Of a stretch of DNA of 64,000 bases, positions 50,719-58,294 are shown piece after piece. Within the stretch, counting starts at the first letter, position 1; the number at the start of each line of letters is the position of its first letter. The stretch comes from Hungatella sp. (GTDB taxonomy: Bacteria > Bacillota > Clostridia > Lachnospirales > Lachnospiraceae). Where the stretch lies: contig JAAWBS010000016.1 of assembly GCA_022792815.1 (NCBI GenBank), positions 1 to 64,000 of the forward strand. The letters run 5' to 3'. The notes beneath the pieces were generated by a model, which saw only the letters and a program-made list of their open reading frames with translations, had not been told where the DNA came from and did no database searches. A program made the translations under genes and the position numbers.

Positions 50719-51246
50719 ATGGAACAGACACAGGAGAATCCGGTCTTCCGGGTCGAGCCGGCCAGGTCAGGCCAGCTTGACAGGATCATGGACCTTTACC
50801 GGAAAGCCGGCCAGTTTATGGCAGACCACGGCAATCCCACCCAGTGGCCCCCCGGCTATCCGCCCAGGGATATGATCGAGGAGGATATCAAAGGCGGCTG
50901 GCTGTTTGTCTGCATGGCGGGGGAGGAAGTGACAGGAGTTTTCTACTACCGCTTAGGAGAGGAACCTGACTATGAAAAGATCAGAGAGGGCAGATGGCTG
51001 AATGAGGAGCCCTACGGTGTAGTTCACCGGATTACCACCGGAGGGAGCCATAAGGGAGCGGGCTCCTTCTGTTTAAACTGGGCTTTTGACCGGTGCGGCA
51101 ACTTAAAGATCGATACCCACCGAGACAATGTGGTCATGCAGAATCTGCTGAAAAAGAACGGATTTTGCTGCTGCGGACTGATCCGGGGGAGAGACGGAGG
51201 GGAGCGGTTGGCCTACCAGAAAACACAAAAAGTAGTTGCAATATGA
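50719..51246 (+). CDS. GNAT-family N-acetyltransferase
   Basis: A 175-residue enzyme that moves acetyl from acetyl-CoA to an amine. Visible motifs are the N-terminal 'VEPARSGQLDRIMDLYRKAGQFM', the central 'WLFVCMAGEEVTGVFYYRLG', 'GVVHRITTGGSHKGAGSFCLNW' (the acetyl-CoA loop region) and 'LKIDTHRDNVVMQNLLKKNGFCCCG'. The last is typical of a GNAT subgroup in Firmicutes. The substrate is unknown. The ATG is preceded by AGAGGG, 22 bases after the lipoprotein gene. Confidence 0.87.
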   Translation: MEQTQENPVFRVEPARSGQLDRIMDLYRKAGQFMADHGNPTQWPPGYPPRDMIEEDIKGGWLFVCMAGEEVTGVFYYRLGEEPDYEKIREGRWLNEEPYGVVHRITTGGSHKGAGSFCLNWAFDRCGNLKIDTHRDNVVMQNLLKKNGFCCCGLIRGRDGGERLAYQKTQKVVAI

Positions 51247-51264
51247 AAAAAACCATTTTATAAT
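51237..51264 (+). promoter_or_regulatory. Possible promoter of the oligopeptide importer, overlapping the GNAT gene end
   Basis: TTGCAT at 51237-51242, a 16-base spacer and TATAAT at 51259-51264. If used, the transcript would pass through the hairpin at 51286-51310 before the first importer gene. Confidence 0.45.
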
Positions 51265-51285
51265 AAAAGCTGATTAATTGCAAAG

Positions 51286-51315
51286 GAGCATTAGCCTGTT
51301 ACTAATGCTCTTTTT
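51286..51315 (+). terminator. Terminator or leader attenuator before the oligopeptide importer
   Basis: GAGCATTAG at 51286-51294, a 7-base loop, CTAATGCTC at 51302-51310, then five Ts: a perfect 9-bp stem. It may end the GNAT transcript or act as an attenuator, because a promoter-like sequence lies just upstream of it. Confidence 0.85.
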
Positions 51316-51358
51316 GTCTCACTTTTTCCACTCACAAAGAAAGACGGGAGGATCGATT

Positions 51359-53053
51359 ATGAGAAAATATATATCTTTGCTGCTGGCGGGAGCCATGGCC
51401 GTCGGTATGCTGGGCGGATGTGGCTCGGCTTTTGAAGACGGGGCTTCTTCTTCTGCGTCTTCTGGCGGCAGTTCGGCCGGGGCAGAGTCGGGGAGCGTGC
51501 AGGAGAGTGGAGGCGCTGCCGCGAAGGAGACCGGGACCGCAGGAGAGAACATGATCCGTATTCCTGCGAAGAACGAGTTTCCTACCGTGGACTGTCAGAT
51601 GAACACGGAATTCTATGTAGTTCCCCTAAATATCTACGACCGCCTGGTGGAGTGTGAGGTGGTGGACGGGGTGGCCATGATTGTGCCAAGCCTGGCAGAG
51701 AGCTGGGATATCAGCGATGACGGCCTGGTGTACACCTTCCACTTGAGAGACGATGTGACCTTCCACGACGGCGGCAAATTTACGGCAGACGATGTGGTAT
51801 ACACCGTAGAGCGGATGATGAACCCGGATACCAGGGCTTTAAATACAGACTTTTTCAGTATGATCAAAGGTGCCAATGCCATGCTGGATGGCGGCGCGGA
51901 TCATGTGGAAGGGGTGAAGGCAGTGGACGACAACACGGTCGAGTTTACCCTGGAGGTTCCCTTCGCCCCGTTTTTGGCCAATTTGGCCACTCCCTCCTGC
52001 TCCATCTACAGCAGAACAGCCACGGAGGCAGCAGGCGACCAGTTCGGCATCGACCCGGCCGTGACCGTGGGAAGCGGTCCTTTCCGGATCGTGGACTGGG
52101 TGTTAAACGACAAGATTACCCTGGTGCGCAACGACGATTATTTTAAAGGTCCGGCCAAGGCCGATGGTGTGGAGATCATTCAGGTTCCCGACGAGAACAC
52201 GCAGAAGCTGATGTATGAGAACGGAGAGCTGGACGTGGTAGACTTAAGCAGTTCCACCTCTCAGCTGGCATATTTTATGAACAATGACACCTATAAGGAC
52301 AATCTTGTCACAGGCCCGGAGGCGGGAAGCTATTTCTATGCCTTCAACCTGGATATGAAGCCTACGGATGACGTGAGAGTCCGCAGGGCCATCTCTATGG
52401 CCATCGACCGGGAGACCATCCTGGAACAGATGTACAGCGGGGCTGGCCATGTGGTCAACTCCATGCTTCCGGACGGAGTCCTGGGCACTTATGAGGCTCA
52501 GGAGATCCCCTATGACCCGGATGGCGCCAAGGCGCTTCTGGCGGAGGCCGGATACGCAGACGGCTGTGAGTTGGAGATCTATCAGACTACGGACAACCCG
52601 GATGCCCTGGCCATCAACCAGGTGGTTCAGTCCATGCTGAGTCAGGTGGGCATCAAGGTGACCATCAAGCAGGTGGACGAGGCGGCCTATTACGCGGAGA
52701 GAAAAGAGGGAAAAATCGGCATGACCAGGTCCGTGTGGTGGGCAGACTTCAACGATCCGGACAACTTCCTGTACACATTCTTCACGGAGAAGAACACAAA
52801 AGCTCGTTCCATGAATTACAAGAATACCGATGTGTACCAGTGGCTGGAGGATGCCCGGGCTATGGTAGATGAAGAAGAGCGTATGGCGCTGTATCAGAAG
52901 ATTGATACGACAGTGGTTCAGGAGGATGTAGTGGTGTTTCCGCTGTTCCAGATGGATCACATCGTGGTGGTTCAGGACTGGGTAAAAGGTTTCCAGATCC
53001 CGTGGAACGGATGGACCGACACTTCCTATTATACGGTCTCCATCGAGAGATAA
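51359..53053 (+). CDS. Oligo/dipeptide ABC transporter substrate-binding lipoprotein
   Basis: A 564-residue family-5 binding protein. A signal peptide ends in lipobox 'AVGMLGGC', then a Ser/Gly/Ala linker, then the domain with 'YDRLVECEVVDGVAMIVPSLAESWDISDDGLVYTFHLRDDVTFHDG' features (split motifs) and 'VRRAISMAIDRETILEQ'. It gathers peptides, nickel chelates or similar; peptides are most usual. A strong terminator follows at 53064-53095, so this gene, coding for the most abundant component, is probably expressed above the permease genes downstream. GGGAGGA precedes the ATG. Confidence 0.92.
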   Translation: MRKYISLLLAGAMAVGMLGGCGSAFEDGASSSASSGGSSAGAESGSVQESGGAAAKETGTAGENMIRIPAKNEFPTVDCQMNTEFYVVPLNIYDRLVECEVVDGVAMIVPSLAESWDISDDGLVYTFHLRDDVTFHDGGKFTADDVVYTVERMMNPDTRALNTDFFSMIKGANAMLDGGADHVEGVKAVDDNTVEFTLEVPFAPFLANLATPSCSIYSRTATEAAGDQFGIDPAVTVGSGPFRIVDWVLNDKITLVRNDDYFKGPAKADGVEIIQVPDENTQKLMYENGELDVVDLSSSTSQLAYFMNNDTYKDNLVTGPEAGSYFYAFNLDMKPTDDVRVRRAISMAIDRETILEQMYSGAGHVVNSMLPDGVLGTYEAQEIPYDPDGAKALLAEAGYADGCELEIYQTTDNPDALAINQVVQSMLSQVGIKVTIKQVDEAAYYAERKEGKIGMTRSVWWADFNDPDNFLYTFFTEKNTKARSMNYKNTDVYQWLEDARAMVDEEERMALYQKIDTTVVQEDVVVFPLFQMDHIVVVQDWVKGFQIPWNGWTDTSYYTVSIER

Positions 53054-53063
53054 CAGACTGTCA

Positions 53064-53095
53064 GGCGGCTTGGTTACCATCCAAGCCGTCTTTTT
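53064..53095 (+). terminator. Terminator within the oligopeptide importer cluster
   Basis: GGCGGCTTGG at 53064-53073, loop of 7, CCAAGCCGTC at 53081-53090, five Ts. It probably lowers readthrough into the permease and ATPase genes. Confidence 0.85.
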
Positions 53096-53228
53096 GCTTT
53101 ATGAGAAAGTATGTCCTATAGAACAAAAAGTCCTTCGGGCAGGATCGCACTGCGGCGGAGAGGAATTGTGTGGCTGAAGCGATTTTTTATCTCATAGGAA
53201 AGTTATCAAAAAGAGAAGGGGAATGCAG

Positions 53229-54149
53229 ATGTTAAAATACATAACGAAACGGATTCTGATCACCATTCCGGTGCTGATCGGCGTTGTTTTTCTGATATTT
53301 GTCATGCTCAGCGTGATTCCGGGAGATCCTCTGACAGTCATGATGGGCGAGAAGGTCAAGGTGGACGTGATCGAGCGCCTCAGCGGGACCATGCATCTCA
53401 ATGATCCGTGGTATGTCCGGTTTGCGTGGTATCTCTGGGATGCCCTTCACGGAGATTTCGGCACGTCCTACAAGCTGTCCAGGAGCGTGTCTTCCCTCAT
53501 CGCCAATGCATTTCCAAAGACGCTTTTGCTGGCAGTCAGCGCGGCGGTGCTGTCCTGGCTTATCGGAATCCCGGTTGGGATCTTTTCGGCGGTAAAAAAG
53601 AATTCCCTGGTAGACCATCTGTTTATGGGCTTTGCCCTCTGCGGCGTGTCCATACCCGCCTTCTCCGTGGGGATGCTCCTTCAGAATCTGTTTAACGGCA
53701 CCCTCCCGGTGTCGGGTTTTGCCTCCCCAAGGCATCTGATTCTTCCCGCGGCAGTCCTGGGATGGAATGCGGCGGGAACCATCGCCAGGCTTACCAGGTC
53801 CAGTCTCCTGGAGGTACTGGAGGATGACTATATCAGGACTGCCAGAGCCAAGGGAGTGGCACCGGTGTGGGTGATCGCAGGCCACGCCCTGAAAAATTCA
53901 CTTCTTCCGGTGATCACCATGATGGCGATTCAGATATCCAGCCTTCTGTCAGGCGCAGTGATCACAGAGACATTGTTCAGCATCCCGGGCATCGGGCGTC
54001 TGACCGTGGATGCCATCAACAACCGGGATATGCCTCTTCTGCAGGGGACTGTGATCTTCACCACAGTCGTGATCATTGCGGGAAATCTGGTGGCGGATAT
54101 CCTGTACTGCGTGGTGGATCCGAGAATTCGAGTGGAGGGAGGAAAGTAA
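53229..54149 (+). CDS. Oligo/dipeptide ABC transporter permease (DppB/OppB type)
   Basis: A 306-residue membrane protein with six hydrophobic segments. The family start 'YITKRILITIPVLIGVVFLIFVMLSVIPGDP' is present, as is the EAA-like 'DDYIRTARAKGVAPVWVIAGHALKNSLLPV'. AAGGGG lies about 8 bases upstream of ATG 53229; ATG 53223 is too close. The second permease starts 1 base after its stop codon. Confidence 0.92.
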   Translation: MLKYITKRILITIPVLIGVVFLIFVMLSVIPGDPLTVMMGEKVKVDVIERLSGTMHLNDPWYVRFAWYLWDALHGDFGTSYKLSRSVSSLIANAFPKTLLLAVSAAVLSWLIGIPVGIFSAVKKNSLVDHLFMGFALCGVSIPAFSVGMLLQNLFNGTLPVSGFASPRHLILPAAVLGWNAAGTIARLTRSSLLEVLEDDYIRTARAKGVAPVWVIAGHALKNSLLPVITMMAIQISSLLSGAVITETLFSIPGIGRLTVDAINNRDMPLLQGTVIFTTVVIIAGNLVADILYCVVDPRIRVEGGK

Positions 54150-54150
54150 T

Positions 54151-55125
54151 ATGGCGACATTTGAACAAGCAGCCTCTCTGGCAGCCAGGCTGGCCGTAGA
54201 TTCTGTGAAGGAACGGTTTTCTCCCGAAGAACGGCTGGAGGCCATCAGAAAAGTGGAGGAAGAAGAACTGGACTACATGCCTCAGCCGGACACCCTCAAG
54301 GTCAAGCTGCTGAACATGTGCCGGGAGAACAAGGTGGCAGCGGCAAGCGCCGTGATTCTGATTATCATGGCTCTGGCTATCATCTTTGCCCATAAGCTGA
54401 CAGCCTATGATCCCAATGCCATCAATCTGATGGAGCGGCTTCTCCCTCCCAGCAGGACCCACTGGTGCGGCACCGACGAGTTGGGGAGAGACATCTTTAC
54501 CAGGATCCTCTACGGTGGGAGAGTGTCCCTTCTGGTGGGAGTGATCCCCACCTCCATCTCCATGTTCATCGGGATCATCATGGGCATGATCTCCGGATAT
54601 ATCCGCAGGCTGGATGGGGTGATCATGCGTCTGGCCGATATCGTCCTGGCATTTCCCTCCATCGTTCTGGCCATGGTGGTCATGTACACGCTGGGGGCTA
54701 CCACCAGCAATATCTTTATCGCCCTGTCCATGGTCGGCTGGGCGGGGACAGCCAGGATCGTCCGGTCTCAGACTCTGTCCCTGAGAGAGAAGGAGTTCGT
54801 GGAGGCGGCCAGAGGCATGGGAGTCAAGAAATGGACCATCATGTTTCGCCATATTCTGCCCAATTGCCTGCCGTCCCTGATCGTATTGTTTACCCTGAAT
54901 ATTCCTGATGCCATTCTCTCGGAGGCCAATCTAAGCTTCCTTGGAGTGGGCACTCAGCCTCCGGATTCCAGCTGGGGACTGATGGTGTCACAGGCAAAGC
55001 TGTTTGCGGAGTCCAGCCCGTGGATGCTGATCTTCCCCAGCCTGGCTATCCTGATCATGGTGCTGGCCTTAAACTTTCTGGGAGACGGGCTGCGGGACGC
55101 GGTGGATCCGCATATGAAGAAGTAG
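54151..55125 (+). CDS. Oligo/dipeptide ABC transporter permease (DppC/OppC type)
   Basis: A 324-residue membrane protein. It has an N-terminal tail of about 50 residues, six hydrophobic segments, 'HWCGTDELGRDIFTRILYGGRVSLLVG' and 'FVEAARGMGVKKWTIMFRHILPNCL' (EAA coupling loop). The tail before the first helix is rather long for the family. The ATG directly follows the DppB stop, and the ATPase gene follows after 10 bases. Confidence 0.92.
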   Translation: MATFEQAASLAARLAVDSVKERFSPEERLEAIRKVEEEELDYMPQPDTLKVKLLNMCRENKVAAASAVILIIMALAIIFAHKLTAYDPNAINLMERLLPPSRTHWCGTDELGRDIFTRILYGGRVSLLVGVIPTSISMFIGIIMGMISGYIRRLDGVIMRLADIVLAFPSIVLAMVVMYTLGATTSNIFIALSMVGWAGTARIVRSQTLSLREKEFVEAARGMGVKKWTIMFRHILPNCLPSLIVLFTLNIPDAILSEANLSFLGVGTQPPDSSWGLMVSQAKLFAESSPWMLIFPSLAILIMVLALNFLGDGLRDAVDPHMKK

Positions 55126-55135
55126 GGGGGAAGAG

Positions 55136-56116
55136 ATGGAAGAAAAAATGTTGGATATTGAGAACCTTAAGACCACCTTCTACACCAGGGAGGGACAGGT
55201 GCACGCAGTGGACGGAGTCAGCCTTCACATCCGGGGCGGGGAGAGTGTGGGGATCGTGGGAGAGTCGGGCTGCGGCAAGAGCATGACCGCTATGTCGGTC
55301 ATGGGGCTGTTAAAGAAACCGGGAAAGGTGGACGGGGGACAGATCCTGTTTGAGGGGCGGGATCTAAGGGCCATGACTCCCGTGGAGAGAAGGAAAATCC
55401 TGGGCAATCAGATCTCCATGATCTTCCAGGAACCGATGACCTCCTTGAATCCCGTGACCACGGTGGGAAAGCAGGTGCGGGAAGCCCTTCTTCTTCACAA
55501 CCGGGAGATGACCAGGGCAGAGGCCAAGAGACAGGTGATCCAGGCATTTGAGCTGGTGGGAATTCCGGATGCATCCAAGCGATATGGAGAGTACCCCCAT
55601 CAGCTGTCAGGCGGCCTGCGCCAAAGGGTCATGATCGCCATGGCCATGGCCTGCGGCCCCAGGCTTCTCATCGCGGACGAGCCCACCACGGCTCTGGATG
55701 TGACTATCGAGGCCCAGATCCTCCATCTGATGAAACAGCTTCAGGAGGAGAAGGGGACAGCGGTGATGATGATTACCCACAATTTAGGGGTGGTGGCCCA
55801 GTTTTGTACCAGGCTGTATGTCATGTATGCGGGGAAGGTGATGGAGAGCGGCACAGTGAAGGAGATCTTCGGGCATGTGTGCCACCCCTACACCGACGGG
55901 CTTATGCGGTCCGTGCCGGACATGGAGTCCAGGGAGCGGCTCTACAACATCCGTGGCATGGTGCCCAACATGCTTCATCTGCCGAAAGGCTGCCGATTCT
56001 GCCCCAGGTGCCAGTATTCCGGTCCCAGATGCTTTGAGGAGGAGCCAGAGCTCTATGAGGCTGCGCCGGGACACTTTGTGAGATGCTTTTTATTTGAAAG
56101 CGAGGGCAGGAGATGA
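55136..56116 (+). CDS. Oligo/dipeptide ABC transporter ATPase (DppD/OppD type)
   Basis: A 326-residue ATPase. Walker A '[12 protein letters not shown]', Q-loop '[11 protein letters not shown]', signature '[16 protein letters not shown]', Walker B '[13 protein letters not shown]', H-loop 'MITHNLGVV', and the C-terminal oligopeptide-transporter extension with a Cys pattern '[20 protein letters not shown]'. The Cys-rich end in this subfamily can hold an Fe-S cluster. Its stop overlaps the next ATG. Confidence 0.94.
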   Translation: MEEKMLDIENLKTTFYTREGQVHAVDGVSLHIRGGESVGIVGESGCGKSMTAMSVMGLLKKPGKVDGGQILFEGRDLRAMTPVERRKILGNQISMIFQEPMTSLNPVTTVGKQVREALLLHNREMTRAEAKRQVIQAFELVGIPDASKRYGEYPHQLSGGLRQRVMIAMAMACGPRLLIADEPTTALDVTIEAQILHLMKQLQEEKGTAVMMITHNLGVVAQFCTRLYVMYAGKVMESGTVKEIFGHVCHPYTDGLMRSVPDMESRERLYNIRGMVPNMLHLPKGCRFCPRCQYSGPRCFEEEPELYEAAPGHFVRCFLFESEGRR

Positions 56117-57096
56117 GTGAGAGAGAAGTGCTTTTATCGACCCGAAACCTGACAAAAGAATATCAGCTGAAGAACAGCTTCGGCGTCCGAAAAAAACAGG
56201 TGGTTCACGCGGTCAGCGGCGTATCCCTTGAGATCTATAAAGGGGAGACCCTAAGCCTGGTGGGAGAGTCCGGATGCGGAAAGAGCACTCTGGGCAGGAT
56301 GATGATGAGGCTTATCGAGCCCACCGACGGTCACATCCTGTTTGAGGGGAAGGATATCACCGCTTTCTCGGAGAAGCAGATGAACGAGATGTACAAAAAG
56401 ATTCAGATGATCTTTCAGGACCCTTACGCCAGCCTGGATCCCCGGATGAAGGTCCGAAATCTTATCGGGGAGCCGTTGGTGACCCACAGGCTTTACCCCA
56501 CCAGGGAGGCGACGACAGAGAGAGTGAAGGAACTGATGCATATGGTGGGAATCAGGCCCGAGTTTCTCGACCGCTATCCCCATCAGTTTTCAGGCGGACA
56601 GAGACAGAGGATCGGCATCGCCAGGGCCCTTGCACTGAACCCGAAGCTGATTGTCTGCGACGAGCCGGTGTCTGCTCTGGACGTGTCTATCCAGTCCCAG
56701 ATTCTCAATCTCTTAAAGGATCTGCAGCAGGAGTTTGACCTGACCTATCTGTTTATCTCCCATGACTTGGGAGTGGTCCATTATATCTCTGACCGGATCT
56801 GCGTCATGTTTCTGGGCAAGGTCTGTGAGATCGGGGAGACGGAGGAGATATACAGAAGTCCCATGCATCCCTATACCAGGTTTCTCCTTCAGGCAGTTCC
56901 CAGCATGGATCCAAAGAAGCGGCAGAAGCGGGAGCAGATTCTGACGGGAGAGATCCCAAGCGCGGTCAACCCGCCTTCCGGCTGTCGGTTCCGTACCAGA
57001 TGTCCTTACGGGAGGGAAGTCTGCGGGGAGAGAGAGCCTGAGATGAGGGAGATCGAGGGGAGAAAGGTGGCGTGTCATTTTCCGCTGGGTCTTTGA
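56113..57096 (+). CDS. Oligo/dipeptide ABC transporter ATPase (DppF/OppF type)
   Basis: A 327-residue ATPase paired with DppD. Walker A '[13 protein letters not shown]', Q-loop 'IFQDPYASLDPRM', signature 'FSGGQRQRIGIARALAL', Walker B 'LIVCDEPVSALDV', H-loop 'FISHDLGVVH', C-terminal 'GCRFRTRCPYGREVCGEREPEM'. It overlaps the DppD stop by four bases. The last few codons and the stop lie inside copy B of a dispersed repeat (57076-57108). Confidence 0.94.
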   Translation: MSEREVLLSTRNLTKEYQLKNSFGVRKKQVVHAVSGVSLEIYKGETLSLVGESGCGKSTLGRMMMRLIEPTDGHILFEGKDITAFSEKQMNEMYKKIQMIFQDPYASLDPRMKVRNLIGEPLVTHRLYPTREATTERVKELMHMVGIRPEFLDRYPHQFSGGQRQRIGIARALALNPKLIVCDEPVSALDVSIQSQILNLLKDLQQEFDLTYLFISHDLGVVHYISDRICVMFLGKVCEIGETEEIYRSPMHPYTRFLLQAVPSMDPKKRQKREQILTGEIPSAVNPPSGCRFRTRCPYGREVCGEREPEMREIEGRKVACHFPLGL

Positions 57097-57108
57097 CACC
57101 CGAATCCT
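57076..57108 (-). repeat. Dispersed 33-bp repeat, copy B, over the end of the DppF-type gene
   Basis: Read on the minus strand it begins AGGATTCGGGTGTCAAAG and matches copy A (35873-35905) at 29 of 33 bases. It overlaps the last codons and stop of the ATPase gene. Confidence 0.6.
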
Positions 57109-57243
57109 ATAGAGATAAAAAGAGGACCGACTGGTCAAAAAAGCGGCCGGATATGGATGCCTTGTCAGGAATTGACGAGGAGGGAGGGGACCACCGGGCT
57201 TCCGGTCAGGGTGTGGGCGATCACGGAATAGGACGTTATGGCG

Positions 57244-57269
57244 CAGACGGACAAGAGGCCGTCCGTCTG
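57244..57269. other. Perfect 9-bp hairpin without T run
   Basis: CAGACGGAC at 57244-57252 and GTCCGTCTG at 57261-57269 with an 8-base loop. No T tract follows, so its role is unclear; it may still slow transcription leaving the importer operon. The rest of the 57109-57317 gap shows no gene. Confidence 0.4.
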
Positions 57270-57317
57270 AACAGCAGCCACAGGACCGGCAACAGAGAGA
57301 AAAATGGCAAGAATTGG

Positions 57318-57346
57318 TTGTATAGTTTCTGAAAATTTAGTATAAT
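57318..57346 (+). promoter_or_regulatory. Promoter of the PRTase-like gene
   Basis: TTGTAT at 57318-57323, a 17-base spacer and a consensus TATAAT at 57341-57346, about 58 bases ahead of the start codon. Confidence 0.7.
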
Positions 57347-57404
57347 ACAATCATGCGGACAAAGAAGTGCGGGACGCAGAATAATAAAGGGGGATTTGCT
57401 TACT

Positions 57405-58043
57405 ATGAAAACCAGAATGAAGAAGATCGGCACCGCGGGAACCACGGCGCAGATGAGAGTGATACCGGGACATTTTGCCACGAATCACGCCCACATCAAC
57501 TACTATCTGGATTTGACCATGCTCAAGAGCAGAGCCAGCGAGGCCAGGGCAGTCGCCAAGGCTATGGCTCATTTATACCTCTTTGACACCATTGTGGATA
57601 CGATCGTGTGTATGGAAGGCATGGAAGTAATCGGAGCATTTTTGTCAGATGAGCTCTCCAAGGGCGGTTTTATGTCCATGAATCAGCACAAGAGTATCTA
57701 TGTGGTGCGGCCGGAGTTCAACAATAACAGCCAGATTATCTTCCGCGACAATTTGGTTCACATGATCGAGGATAAGCATGTGCTGGTGCTGGTATCTTCT
57801 GCCACCACAGGCCTTACGGTCAACAAGGTCATCGAGAGCATCCTGTACTATAACGGGATTATGACCGGTGTCTCAGCGATATTCGGAGCTGTGGATGAGG
57901 TGGATGGAATCCCCATTAAGGCGGTGTTCGGAAAGAAGGATATTCCGGATTATGCGTCCTATGACTATCGGAACTGCCCCCTGTGCCAGCAGAAGCAGAA
58001 ATTGGATGCGCTGGTGAACGCGTTTGGGTATTCGGCGCTTTAA
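57405..58043 (+). CDS. Orotate-phosphoribosyltransferase-like protein
   Basis: A 212-residue soluble protein with the phosphoribosyltransferase pattern. The PRPP-loop position reads 'VLVLVSSATTGLTVNKVIESILYYNG': the usual paired acidic residues before the Thr-Thr/Gly loop are replaced by Ser-Ser-Ala. An N-terminal 'TNHAHINYYLDLTMLKSRASEARAVAKAMAHLY' and a C-terminal Cys pair 'NCPLCQQKQ' are visible. Similar clostridial proteins are annotated as orotate PRTases, but the altered loop makes pyrimidine synthesis doubtful. ATG 57405 follows an AAAGGGGG site. No other pyr genes are near. Confidence 0.65.
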   Translation: MKTRMKKIGTAGTTAQMRVIPGHFATNHAHINYYLDLTMLKSRASEARAVAKAMAHLYLFDTIVDTIVCMEGMEVIGAFLSDELSKGGFMSMNQHKSIYVVRPEFNNNSQIIFRDNLVHMIEDKHVLVLVSSATTGLTVNKVIESILYYNGIMTGVSAIFGAVDEVDGIPIKAVFGKKDIPDYASYDYRNCPLCQQKQKLDALVNAFGYSAL

Positions 58044-58088
58044 TTTAGAAATACGGGCTGAGATAGTGATATTGGCAGGAAGTTGACG

Positions 58089-58138
58089 AGCGTACCTGTG
58101 TGCAGTTTGGGAGAAAGCTGTGTGCAGGTACGCTTTTT
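58089..58138 (+). terminator. Rho-independent terminator after the PRTase-like gene
   Basis: AGCGTACCTG at 58089-58098 pairs with CAGGTACGCT at 58125-58134, with further partial pairing inside and a T run at 58134-58138. Confidence 0.85.
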
Positions 58139-58165
58139 CAACAAAAACTGCCTTGGAGGTGTCAT

Positions 58166-58207
58166 ATGTATTTTATGATGGACAAGAATATTGGGGCGGA
58201 TCTCTAA
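58166..58207 (+). other. Possible 13-codon small ORF
   Basis: ATG at 58166 with GGAGGTG just upstream encodes MYFMMDKNIGADL and then stops. No promoter is clear and the PRTase terminator lies before it, so it may be chance. The rest of the gap up to aroA shows no gene. Confidence 0.15.
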
Positions 58208-58258
58208 ACTGACTTTTGAGGAGATTGGGTTCTATAGAATCAGGCTCAGTCATAAAGG

Positions 58259-58286
58259 TTCCCCGCAGCCTAATGGCCGCGGAGAA
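58259..58286 (-). terminator. Possible weak terminator after aroA
   Basis: TTCCCCGCAGCC and GGCCGCGGAGAA pair at 10 of 12 positions around a TAAT loop. The T run on the minus strand is short. Confidence 0.35.
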
Positions 58287-58294
58287 TCAGTCTG

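Noticed and set aside
54073-54852. A 259-codon minus-strand frame over the DppB/DppC genes
   Set aside because: Low-complexity His/Asp-rich product typical of antisense reading of membrane-protein genes; no start signal.
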